A program made the translations under genes and the position numbers. A stretch of 64,000 nucleotides of DNA from Dichomitus squalens LYAD-421 SS1 (taxonomy: Eukaryota > Basidiomycota > Agaricomycetes > Polyporales > Polyporaceae), in the NCBI RefSeq assembly GCF_000275845.1, contig NW_006766891.1:747903-811902 (forward strand). The letters run 5' to 3'. How positions within the stretch are numbered: the first letter of the stretch is position 1; every line of letters begins with the position of its first letter. This document shows positions 22,013 to 33,800 of the stretch, piece by piece. The notes below the pieces were generated by a model. That model was given only the letters and a program-made list of their open reading frames with translations, had not been told where the DNA came from and did not search any database.

Positions 22013-23879
22013 TCTCGCAGGTCTGACAGCGACAAGCGGGGGACGACTGAGCTGGGTTGCATCATATGCTCGTTGCTTGCTGCGACTGTACATACCCACC
22101 CCTCTCACAACATTGGGGCACAAAAGGCTGGCATAACGCCCGCAAGAGCGGAGCATACTGATTAAATGCAACACATGCGGGCGTGCACACGCATATACGC
22201 GCTGCACGCGGTGGGTAGGGTACTTGTAACGGGTGATTGCATCTATGTATGCGACAGGAGAGCAGCAAGTGCATCGATAACGACGGCGGATGCGCTGAGA
22301 AAAGAACGGAGAGCGAGCGAGGCTGGGGAGGATAACGGCGCTGCGACGGGACCGGTACTGGAAGGGGAAGGTTGACCAGAGAGCCCAGGAGAGAAAAGTG
22401 AAGGAGGGAGGTGATGATTGAGTGAATGAAATAAATATCACAAAGCACGTGCGTGGGGTGGGTACGGGGGAGGGGATGAGTCGAACGATGAGCAGTAAGA
22501 GAGCATCGAGCGTGAATGTGGGATGATCACGGAAGGTGGAACGTACGCGAGGAAGACCGCGGATAGATGCTCCCTGAGCACGGGAAGACGGTGAGAGAAG
22601 AAGGGTGGTGAAAAACGATACATCCAATATCCACAGAGAAAAGGAAACTATGATACACAATGATACAATCCGATGGGATATCCGATGCAGCCAGAGCAAT
22701 GGTGCTAGAGCGGAGGAAGCGCACGATGTCGAGAAGGAGGCAAAGAAGGCAAAGTGCGGACGGACGAGTGGAGGCTGGAATGACGCAGCAAGCGCAAGCG
22801 GAGCAGAACTATGGGGTAGTGGATGGGGGTATCCGTGAAGGCGAGGGATACGGTTTGCACGGCAGCAGTGCAACGACGAAGTATGGAGTGCGGGGGCGGG
22901 GGCATTATACTGGTACAAGCGATAGGCGCCGCGACCCATGACCCATGATGTATGCGGGTGGAGGAGCCAGGACGAGTAAAGCCTGAGAGAGGGCCATATA
23001 GTATGTGGGTTGATACGAGCGAGGACGCCGAGCGAGTATGATATGACGGGCCACGAGGGCTTGCGAGGGATGATACAGTGTGAGACAGCGACGACTAATA
23101 AGTAAGAGGGGATGGGTACGCGGCAGCGTGCTTGCCTGTGCGGCTTTTTACAGCGGGGAGCTGATGATGGACGGTCGGTGCATGCGATAGGGAAGGGGAT
23201 TGGAGCGTAGGCACGGATGAGGAGCATGAAGAGCGGAACGAGGAGAATGAGCACGAATCCAATATGCACAGGCGAAGGCGAAGATTAGACCCGGCGGGAT
23301 CGACGAATGTCGACGTCGGCGATGTGGTAGCATAGGACGAGAACGGCAGGGAAGTAAGGAAGGGACGGACACGAGGAGAGCTTTGGCCGACTGCGCGTCC
23401 AGCGGCGATACAGCGGACACTGGATGGAGTATATAAGCTGATGGTAAGGAGTGCGGAGAGCCGGTATGTCACAGCGAGGACGATAAGAAGACCCAAGGAC
23501 GAAGTTGAGTATACATATAATGCGGGGAATATGAGAGAACAACTTGCGACATCTTCCAGATGCCGCGCGCACGAATTTGAGCGGAGCGACGAATACCTCG
23601 CCAACGGTTGGCCGACCAGGCGCGCCGCTTACCCCTACTCGTGCTCGAAGCCGGAGCCTGGAGTGGGGTGCGCCGTGACGCCCGCGGATCGTCCACAGTG
23701 GGGGAGCCATGAATCGCGTTGCGACGGATGTCACGTCTATGCCGTACAAAGACACGCGATCTGCGCATGTCTCCAGCGGGCAGACGTGCGGGTGCGAGAG
23801 TATATGAGGGTGTGGAGTTGGGGAGTGGACCGGCGAAATTCTGAGACGGGACTTTGAACGCATACGGCGACGATCGAGC
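22013..23879. other. Strand-asymmetric non-coding stretch
   Basis: The plus strand is purine-rich over about 1.8 kb, so the minus strand is pyrimidine-rich and gives long open frames without codon structure (one of 423 codons at 21998-23269). That frame runs into the transposon end, so I read it as non-coding, probably 3' flank of the next minus-strand gene. Confidence 0.5.
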
Positions 23880-26286
23880 TTAACTCGACGACTCCATGGG
23901 CGTCCCGACCGCGCTCACACTCGCACTCTGGCCCTGGTCGTCCTTGTGGTGTCGCGCGATCTTTTCCACACCTGCGCCGAGGGCGGTAAGACGACGCCCC
24001 TCCTAGATAGCCACGCGAGGTGAGTGCCTGCCGTAAGCACATACCCGGTCCGGAACAACAGCTTACCTCCTCGTCCTCGTCTTCGGACTCCTCGTCGTTG
24101 GCGAAGCCGCCGTCGGTGTCCTTCGGGCTGTCCTCGTCCTCGGGGTCGTCGCTCGTCGTGCTCATCGCGCTCGCGCCGCTGCTGCTCACGCTTCCCCGCT
24201 CGACGATCTCGTTCTCCAGCAGCGCGACGCTCGGGTCCGCCGCGGCGTCCGGATGGACAAATGGACGAGCCGTCTCGCCGCTTTCGCGCGAGTCGATGTA
24301 CGACAGGGAGTGGGAATGGCTGTGGTAGTGGTGCGCATGGCTGTGCGAATGCGGGTGGGAGTGGGAGAGCGAGTGAGTATGGTGCAGGCGGTGGTGGGGA
24401 GCGGGGATGTTGACGGCCTGCGTGATGTGTTCGAGGTGCAGATGGGGCCGCTGAGCGTCGGACGCGAAGGGCGTAGAGGAACCGGGCGTAGAAGGAAGGG
24501 TGGCAATCGCGGTCGCCGGTACGTTCTCCTTGTCGTCCTCCACAAGCTCGACCTCCGCCACCTTCTCGCGCACCTTCTCCGCCGGCTCGTCTTCGTCCTC
24601 GTCCTCTTTCGCATCCGTCGCCGCCTCCTCGGACTCCGTGTTCATCTCGATGTCCGCACTCTCCCCGTTCGCCTCGGCCATCGCCTTCTGGCGCTCCTGC
24701 TGCTCCTTCCTTTCGCGCTCCTCACGCTCCCTCTTCTGCCGCTCACGCTCCTCTTTACGACGCTTCACCCACGACATGCCCGTACCGTCGTCCTCATCAT
24801 CATTGCGCTTGGACGCGAGACCGGCAGCGTTGTTGTCGGCTTGTACACGTGACCAGACTGTAGACTGGCCAGCGGTGTTCTTCACAGAACCCATCCCGCC
24901 GTATCCCCATTCGACGAACTCAGGCTCATCGGTTCTGCAGAGCAATCAAAGTTAGCGTTCCACCCACGAGCGCGAGACGCGGGGGCGGTGAGAAAGGACA
25001 TCGAGTTGCGCGCAGGGTAAACGCACAGCCGCAACCTGGGAAGGGATGATGGGGCAGATGGCAAGTGCCACGTACCTGACGTTCGCGAACGGGTTCGCGT
25101 TCGGGTTCCGCCTCGCGCCGTACACACGCCCGTTCAGCATCCTCGTCGGCTTCCGCCCGCCCGCCGCGGCAGCCGGCGCCTGTTTCACCTTCGCCGCCTT
25201 CTTCTCCTCCTTGCTCGAGAGCGACGTCAGACTCTGCGTCCGTCCCAGAGGCACCCCTCCCCCACTCCCTCCTCCCCCACCCCCGAACAGCAGCCCTCGC
25301 TTCCTCTTGCTGACAGGCAGCCCCACCCCGGGGCCGCCCTCGGACGTCCATCTGTGGAGGGGCGCGCCGAAGTCGCCCCCGACGGCCCGCTCGCGACTCA
25401 CGCTGCTATCGCGGCTCGAGACGGCGGCGCGAAGCAGGCTGCTGCTGCGACCACGCTGCTGCTGCTGCTGAGCCTCGCCGTTGATCGTCGCGAGCTCCTC
25501 GGACGAGAACGTGCGGCCGAGGGGCGACTTCGTGTTCGCGGCGTTGTTGTTGCGCCCCAGGAGCGGCTTGAGCATCTTCGACCACTTGCCGCCCTTGCGT
25601 GGGGACTGCGGCGGGGTCAGCGCGAGGACGGGGAGGGTGGGCGACGAGAGCACGTCCCAGTCGTTGCCGCACTCGGAGGGGACGGCCGTAGGCGCCGCCT
25701 CGCCCTGCGCGGGGTCGGACGAGCCAGAGGACTCGGGGGAGACTTGCGGACAGGCGAGGAGGAGGGAGTCAGTGGGGAGGGAGCCGCGGCGTGCGGCGGG
25801 GCTCGCGGTGGGGTTCGAGGAGGACACGCTGTGCGCCCGTTTGGACAGGTCCGAGTCTGCGGGCGCGGCCAAGGGGACGCCGGCGCTTGTGAGCGCCGAG
25901 TGCATCGTCAGCTGCTCCGGATTTGGGTCGGCGTCGTCGTCAAGGAAGACGGGGGGCAGCACGTCCTCGTCGCGTCTGGGCTCGGGTAGCGGTGCGAAGC
26001 GGATGCGGCGGACGGTCGAGGGGGCGGAGCCTTTGCGGGGCTTGCTGTGGGGGTGCAGGTGAACATTTCCGGGCGAGCGAGACGGGCCGGGGGAGGGGGA
26101 CTTGGAGAAGTAGTCTGATGAGTCCCCTGGTGCTGATGAGGACGCTGAGGATGAGAGGGAGGAGTTGGAGGGGATGAGGGCGGGGAGGGAGGCAGGATGG
26201 TAGGAGGGCGAGGCAGCGGGGGAATGGTTGAGGAGGATGCCCTTGAATGGCCCTGGAGAGTATGTTTGCATGAGAAGGGTGGCCAT
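23880..26286 (-). CDS. Uncharacterised 733-residue, largely disordered protein
   Basis: Exons 26286..25076, 24934..24067 and 24002..23880, with 141- and 64-bp introns, join in frame to 733 residues. The N-terminal half is Ser/Pro-rich with short conserved-looking islands: MQTYSPGPFKGILLNH at the start, RIRFAPLPEPRRDE near residue 93, and a Q5 run encoded by CAG repeats. Around the first junction lies NPFANVRTDEPEFVEWGYGGMGS. A highly charged Glu/Arg coiled-coil-like helix follows (GMSWVKRRKEERERQKR), then a Ser-His-rich stretch with about 17 histidines in 40 residues, and an acidic C-terminal region. No catalytic domain is seen. The ATG at 26286 is the first in frame after a long leader. Confidence 0.65.
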
Positions 26287-27894
26287 GTCGTGTTCTGTCT
26301 CAGTCGAGCTGGTGTATGAGGTGGACGAGCAGGCAGGGGAGTCGGGCTCAGGGTCGAGAAAGGGGACTGAGAGGGAAAGAAGGAGGATAAGTAGGTAAAG
26401 GAACGAGTGAAGGAGACGGAGGAGATAAAAAGAAGATAGAGTGGCACTCGCTCCCGCTCATGCAGTCACTGCCAAGCTCTCCACTCGCACCCCGCTGTCT
26501 GGGGTCCTCCTCCTGCACCGATGCCCATAACACGTGCGTTCCAAATATTACGTTCCCACTCGACACGCTTCCTTCCCCTTCTGCCCATTCCTCGCCTCGC
26601 CCTCCGACGTGTCTTCCGACCGCCCCTGCCCCGTCTCCAGCCTCCAGAGGCCGGTCTGCAGACACACGAAGACGTCCTCTCCGCCAAGAGCACCCTCGTT
26701 ATCGCTGAACATCACCTAACAACGACGCTCGCAATTTGCCGTTTCACCTCCATCTCCCCTCTGCGCGCTTATGCCATCTCAGATTCCCAGCATCACCCAT
26801 CTTCACCGCCAGATCTCATATGTCTGACGCGTCTTCGCTGCCGCACTCGTCTGTCCTCTCTCCGACTTTCTCCCGTCCACCGCCGCAGCTCTCCGCCACC
26901 GAAATATACCCTCACGGACGCGACATGGCTTCGGCACATCCGCCATTCAGTAGCAGTAACAACCTCCCTCCATCGCCGCCTAATTGCTCATCCAGGGCCG
27001 ATCATGCTGTGCGCGAGTAAGTAGGCGTCTTGGCAAGCGTACCCCGCAAACGCGGTGCTGTCGATCGATCGAGCAGCGCCCGCCCCTGCCCGCCTTTTCC
27101 TTCGAGTCACCATCCCCCGCCTCCCCGAGCCCGACACCTTGATCTAGACCTTGCGCCCCCCCGTCTCTCCATCTCCGATCCTCAACTGACCGACGCTGCT
27201 GTGATGGGCTACACAATGTACAAGTACTGTGACCGCCGGTGACTTGCTGTCTTGTCTCCGGTCTTGTGACGCCCCCCTTCCTCAGAACCCATAGAACAAG
27301 CTCATTTCACAAGCTTCTTGTCTTCTGTAGTCGAGGCTCTCCTTCCGCCGCGATTGCCTCGCCCCTAGCACCTCGCCTCCTTCGCCCAGCTGTATGGAAG
27401 GACAATCAACCCATCTGTCCGATTCTATCTATTCCATCCGCTCTCAGTGCCTCCCACCCTCCTGTCATGAACGTTCAATTCCGCACCGTCGTTGTGTCTT
27501 CCTCGTGTGAACTGACCGCGAGACACCGCGTCGAGTTCCCTTTCCACAGCCTCCTTCATGTACGTAGCGCAGGCCCTCGAACCTTACACTCTGACTCCCG
27601 CGACCGCGCGTTTTGTGCCATTGACCGTAAGCATACGAAGACACGCCCAACACACCGAATGACCCCGATCTCCTCAGATAGCCCTGCGTCGCCTTGCCCT
27701 CCCGAGCCCGCATCCCGGCCCTGTATCGCGATCGATCCTCGTGTGCGCTCCCGTTTGTATACGCAAAGTCCGCCAATCTCATCGCTCCGCTCTCACCGGT
27801 GTTTGTGTTCGAACCAGCTGACTGCCGCGGCCGTGCACCGCGGGCGCGTACACGGTCCAGATATCTGAACCTCCGGGTCGCGGGTGGGGAACGT
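26287..27894. other. Pyrimidine-rich non-coding stretch
   Basis: The plus strand is C/T-rich. Frames are long only because of composition. It probably contains the leader and promoter of the 733-residue gene at its left side. No gene is recognised. Confidence 0.45.
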
Positions 27895-28075
27895 TGGTTT
27901 CGCAGCATGGCCGGCTACGGCTACGGCTATAGCCAGGCTATAGCCCGGCCACGACTGATGCATAGCCGGCCACGGCTCCGACCACGACAGCGACCATGCG
28001 CGGGAGAGAAAAAAGTATTTCAAGCGCGCGTGGTCGTAGTCGGCCACGGCTATGGCCGTACTGCCACCTCGGCTC
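27895..28075. repeat. Small palindromic repeat; left 31-bp inverted-repeat copy
   Basis: Positions 27895-27925 match the complement of 38339-38369 at 29 of 31 bases. From there to 28075 the sequence is rich in ggctacgg, ggctatagcc and cggccacgg words. The right end (gtggtcgtagtcggccacgg) is an imperfect inverted copy of the left end, so the piece can fold on itself like a miniature element. Confidence 0.55.
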
Positions 28076-28441
28076 TCGTCTTCCCTGCCTTGTCATATAT
28101 ACCCCCGCCTGTCATCTCCAGCTCCCCACCGCTCCTACTGGATACACACCGACACGTCTGCGACGCTGGTCAGGCTGGGGGGGACGTAAGTATGTCTCCT
28201 GTCTAATGCTGTTCTATGATTGATCTCTTCTGTCGATTTTCGTTAGGTGCAGACTCGGACGCTCGGACTCGGAGGTCCCTTGTTTTCGGAGACAGGTATT
28301 ACCTGGCTTTAGCTCGGCATTACGGTGCGTGTGCTGGTCCATTCATTATACGACAATCATCTCAACATTGTGATGTGCAGTTGATCTCCGGCTTGCTGGC
28401 CACCTGTTCTGTCCGTGATCGGCAGCCTAGCGACGTTGCAG

Positions 28442-30715
28442 ATGACGCGCTCAACATCTACTTGTGCAACCGATGCATGTTCAAAGAAGTCTGGCGTGAA
28501 CTGCTCATTCCGGTACTGTAGGGCCTGCTGCGCAGCCCGCCCACTCGACGCGCCTGCCTGCGGAGAGCGCTATCACAAGCGGATTCCGACATCTACACAG
28601 CGCGCATCATCTGGCAGCATATCCCAACCACCCCGCTTTCATTCCCCTGCACTATCAACATCAGCTAGCCTCTCAACATCATCTACTTCGTCCCCTACAG
28701 ACTCGACTCCTGAGGTCTCGTCACCATTGCCTTCCACTTCATCTCTGGTAGCGCCTCCGCAACCCTCTGCCAAGTTGCATGCCAAGCCGCTGCATAGCAT
28801 TTGGGCGCCGGCTGCAGCTGAGGTCGGGATTGCGGACCGCCTCAAGCACAAGTCTCGTAGAGAGGAGTTGGCTGTGGCACAAACCAGGCTGGTGGATGGT
28901 AGCTCGGAGCTTGGAGGGGATAGGGTAACGACAAAGACGGTTACCTTTTTGATCTGGAACCAGGTTTGTTGCCTAGCCCTGATTGTGTCGCAACACTGAC
29001 CACTTGCTTATGCAGCCAGAATGTTATCCCGAAGAGGTGCTGGTCCATCTCGAGGATCATCCACTCTACACCCCACACAACCTTCTCGACATCATTTCTG
29101 AGCTTTCTTCAAATGGGCAGGTCTGTCCGGCGCAAATTTTCAACCGCGATACTCGATCATGGCCCACTATGGGTGCTGGGGTAACACTTCGCTTGGGTCA
29201 GGGTGAGGATGTTGTCTGCATCCGGACAAAGGGACTTTCGGAGTCGCAGTGCCTTGGTCTTCCAGCATGGGCCTCTAGTCGCACTTTTGGGAAGCGACCA
29301 CTTGGTTTTTTCGATGCTGCTGATATAGCTAGTACCTCCCCTTCGAAGCGCATCCGATCGGCTTCGATTGTTCATGTGTCTCCGTCACTTTCCTCTCCGA
29401 AGTTGCCACACACCTCCGATGGTGATATATCCTTTTTCGGCCCATACGCACCTGTAACTAATGTTTCCACTACATTACCATCTCACGATTCTACTTCAGA
29501 TAATCAACTTAACCTTAGTTCAGACCCGACTTGGGCTGACTTCCCCTCCACGTATTCCTTCTTTGAAGTACTGCTCATCACTGTGAACCTTCTAATCTTT
29601 GTGAATGACGCTCAGAAAATCAGTGATGTCGCAAAGTTCTTTTGTACGAAATTTGGTGTTCGAAGCTGTTCCAAAGCAAATTACAATAAGATTCGTACTT
29701 ACCTACGCCGTTATACCCTTTTAGAGTATAAACAGTTTATCGATGCTAATGCTACTTACCGTGACTTCACAGAGCAGCGCAAACAAGATAATCGATCCGA
29801 TAATACCGCGCAGCACACCCTCTGGGCCGCAAAATCGGTATCAAACTGGACGTTGCGCAACAATGGTAGTGAGTCACACAATCTGCAATCTCTGCCCGTT
29901 TGCACATCCACTAATGCATACAATATACAGTGACACCGCAATTGTTACGGGACATCCTTCAGGCTGTAGCTATGGTGACCCCAGCAGTTAGTAGCTGGGA
30001 TTCAGCAATGCAGCACTATCACACCTTATATCCCTACCGCCAAGTGTCAAACCTCTTTCGATGCTATGGGAACGACCTCTTCAAGACTGGCTTCCATCTC
30101 ACAGCATTCACGGATCCGAGCACTTATGCCGGAATTTCGACATCATTTGCCGAAGACTTGCTTCCAATGACTTGGATGTCTCCGAACACTCATTTTTCGT
30201 TTGGCATCCCCTCAGACACAACCAGTGAGGAGGTATCCGAAGGTATGTCTCCCCATTGGTGTTTACGAGCAGTCCTGATACGTCTACAGTGGATTCTGTC
30301 AACATGCTGGCTCTTTTTGGTGCCCTTTGCGACGCTGACATGCCCGCGCAGGAACAATATTCCGATAACACAATTGGTGACTTTTCTGATCTGCTTTTCC
30401 TTATTAGAGCACACTTTCTGATATGATGTTGTTGTAGCCACGATAGACAACGATACGGGTCCGGAACTGACCCACGGAGATCTCACGGCCTTTGGTCCTC
30501 CCATACATACCGAGTTTTTGTCCGAATCACTGGATGCTTTGTCCCCAGCACAGCTCCCCTTGCTACTCATGCACACCGCAAGTGATGGTCCCTCCGATCA
30601 CAGCAGTCAAGTCCCTTCCGTTTCAGAATCATCAATGGTTATCACCCCATCATCTCTTCTCTCTGTGCTCGACTTACAATATATCACGTCTCATATTCCC
30701 GACTCTACGGCATAG
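28442..30715 (+). CDS. Unknown cysteine-cluster protein, probably transposon-associated
   Basis: Exons 28442..28963, 29016..29865, 29931..30242, 30290..30376 and 30438..30715 join in frame to 682 residues. Every junction keeps phase and the four introns are 47-65 bp. Residues about 10-45 form a compact Cys cluster (C-x4-C-x7-C-x4-C-x2-CC-x8-C-x4-H), a likely zinc-binding knuckle. Residues about 60-110 are Ser/Thr/Pro-rich. A conserved-looking block follows (NQPECYPEEVLVHL, then LPAWASSRTFGKRP), and a Ser-rich tail. Base composition is more AT-rich than neighbouring housekeeping genes. I do not recognise the family. It ends 90 bp from the truncated end of the SNF2-like gene. Confidence 0.6.
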
Positions 30716-30804
30716 CTGTCGACATCCTTCTTCTGCTTACCAACTTAGGTTTCCCCCGCATAATTGCATAATCCCTGATGCAGAGTACATGCTGTAGCGC
30801 TAGC

Positions 30805-33800
30805 TTACATACCAGGTCTCGTCTGATTCGTACATACATGTAGCATTACAACAATGGCGTCCACAACCTCTGACTCATCGATAGCGTCAGACTCGGCGAA
30901 TGGCTCATCCGCCCGGTAGCACTCCGGAAGTTCTTCGAGTTGCATGAGGGGCGGTGGGGGCTTGCCGCGGTTACCAGCGCACTGCCATTTCTCCAGAGCC
31001 TCGCGTTCGCGTTGAACATCGATCTCGTGGAAGATCACAGCCTCCTCGTCCGAACGGGCGATGATCTTGTTGATCTCGTCGTTGTTCATGTCGCTGGCCT
31101 CCTTGTTCTCCTCCTCTTGATCGGCTTCAAGAATAGAACGCTAGAGCAACGCATGTAAGGAATAGTCTTGTAGGGATTTGTCAGTTACATACCAAGAACT
31201 CCTCCTGGGTCGACTTATTGTTGAAATGACCAGCCTGGATGACCTTGTCATCGATGTCGAGCTTGTACCGAGCGCGTGCAAACATCGACTCCTCGACACT
31301 CTTCTCCGTGATGAACCGCAGGATACGGACAACCTTAGTCTGACCGATACGGTGAGCACGGTCCTGCGCCTGTAGATCCGCATGGGGGTTCCAATCACTG
31401 TCAAAGCGATATACGGCATGTAGGCATAAGCATGCTATCGGCTACGAGAAGTACATAGGAACATACATTATGACAGTGTCGGCGGTCTGCAAGTTGAGGG
31501 CAAGACCACCAGCACGAGTCGAGAGGATGAAGACCTTATACTCGGAGTTGGGAGCGTTGAAGAGCTGGACATGACCTGCACGGTCTTCGGTCTTCGTACC
31601 ACCGTCGAGACGGAGGTACTTCCAGCCCATCATCTTGAGGAAGTCCTCCATGATATCCATGACCTTCGTCATCTGGAAGAAGATGAGGACCTAACGTAGC
31701 GACATTAGTCTGATAATCACTAGACGTTTCGAACTTCGTGCAACTTACTCTGTGGCCCGTAGCGAAGAACTTCGGCAGGATTCGCGAGAGCAGCTCGATC
31801 TTGCCCGAGCTCCGAATGAGCTTGTCGTCGATCATCGAGCTCGGGTTGACCCTGTCCTCGACGCTTTCGAACAAGAACGGGTGCTGGCAAATCTTCCGCA
31901 GTTGCATCAGCTCGTTGCTCAGACCCTTGACGCCACCCGGTTTGCTATCGCGCAACTCGTCAACATATTCGCTCCCGTTACAGTGAAATACCACGACGCA
32001 CCCTTTGGCGTCCTTGCCGTCCGCGATCATCTTGTACTTCTTCATCTGTTTGTACAGTTGCGACTGCAACGCCGACATGCGGACCTTGATCACCTTCTCG
32101 ACCTTGTCCGGCAGCTCCGACTCTACGTCCTTCTTCAGACGACGAAGCAAGAACGGACGCAGCACCTTGTGCAGACGACGAATGATGAGTAGTGCCTCTT
32201 CTTCGTTCAGCTCGATCTTGTCGCCCGTGCCCGAGTTCGCGAACGGGGTGTTGAACCATTCGTCGAATGACTTGACGGAGTTGAAGACCTTCGGCAGCGC
32301 GAAGTTGAGCAGCGCCCACAGCTCAGGGAGGGAGGTTGTTCTGAAGCGGCGTCCCGGTGAGGATGAGGCGGTAGCGGGAGTGGTAGTACTGTGTGAGTGT
32401 CTGTGCCAGTTTACTCTGCGTGTTCTTTATGCGATGACCCTCATCTGTAGACGATGTGTAAGCATGACGACGCATATGTCGCGTTTGGAATGAAGCCCGT
32501 ACCAATGATCATGTAGATCCACTTCATCCTGCTGAGGTGGATCCGATCCTTGATGATGTACTCGTACGTGGTCAGGACGACCTGGAAGTTGCCCGTCCGG
32601 AGGTCCGTCTGGAGGACCTTCCGCTGCGCCGGGTTGCCCTTGTACGAGATCATCTTCACACCCGGCGCCCACTTCGCGAACTCGCTCGACCAGTTGGTCA
32701 TGGTCGACGGGGGCACGATGACGAGGTACGGCCCGCGCTGTTTCTTCGACTCGATGAGGAAGGTGATGAGCGAGATCGTCTGGATAGTCTTCCCGAGACC
32801 CTTTCATAAAATCCTGTCAGCCATAGTATATATAGCGACATCGCTGTAACGCACCATTTCGTCTGCAAGGATACCGTTGAGCTTGTTGTTGTACAAGCTG
32901 ACCATCCACTGCAGACCCTTCAGCTGGTAGTCCTTGAGTGTACCGCCCACGAGGATGCTCGGCTGCGCCGAGATCTTCTCCTTGAGCCTATGCGCCACCG
33001 CATAGTAGTCCAGCTTCCCTTTGTCCTCCTCCTGACTGAACGCCTTCGCGCCGAACGTCGCCTCGCTCACCGGGCCCTCCTCCATGTCGTAGTCCACCGC
33101 CTCGTGCCCCTCCGACCGTTGCTGCTCCACGACCGCCTGCGCGAGCGAGTCCAAGTACGCGTCCGTCTGCTTCAACAAGTGCGTGATGCGCGTGTCCTTC
33201 GCCGTGTCGATGAGCTTCATGTACGCCTCCTCCTCGTCGTTCTTCAGCGCCTTCAGACGCTCCTTCGCCAGCCGTTCGATCCGCTTCTGCTCCTCCTTCT
33301 CCGTGTGCGCGTGGAAGCTGAGCACCGCCTTGCCCAGACGCGTGACTCGCTCCTGCGCCGCCTGCCCGACGGCGAGCACCTCGCGCCCGTGCATGCAGAT
33401 GATGCCCAGCTGCTCGATGTGCTTCTGCTTCGCGCGACGCTCGCGGTCCATGCGCTGTTTGCGCTCTGCGACCTCCGTATTGTGGATGTCGCGCAGCTGA
33501 ACCTTCCTCGTCCTCCGGAAGTCCGCCCGGTTCAGCGGGAGCAGTGTCCCATGCATGAGCCGCTCCGCCACCGACGCACGTAGCTGCCGCTGCTTGTCGA
33601 CAACACGCAGTGCCTTCAGCTCAATGAGCGCGCGAAGCTTGCCATGGGTGTTCGGCGGGGGGTGGACGTGGGCAAGCTGCTCGAGTGACTGCGGCTCCGC
33701 GTTCTCAGCGTCGTCAAGCGGGTTCTCCAGACCGTCGTCCCCCATCATGGCTGGCATCGCCTCTAGCTCTCGCATCCGTTGCTCGATACGTGCGTCGATG

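Noticed and set aside
21998..23269. Minus-strand open frame of 423 codons
   Set aside because: Its composition follows a pyrimidine-rich tract, it has no domain pattern, and it runs into the inverted end of the transposon.
24253..25989. Plus-strand frames of about 200 codons
   Set aside because: They are antisense to the exons of the 733-residue protein.
31945..32001. Extra 19-residue insertion in the SNF2-like protein (read-through frame)
   Set aside because: It is a 57-bp intron with good borders; removing it gives the expected DAKGKPGGVKG.
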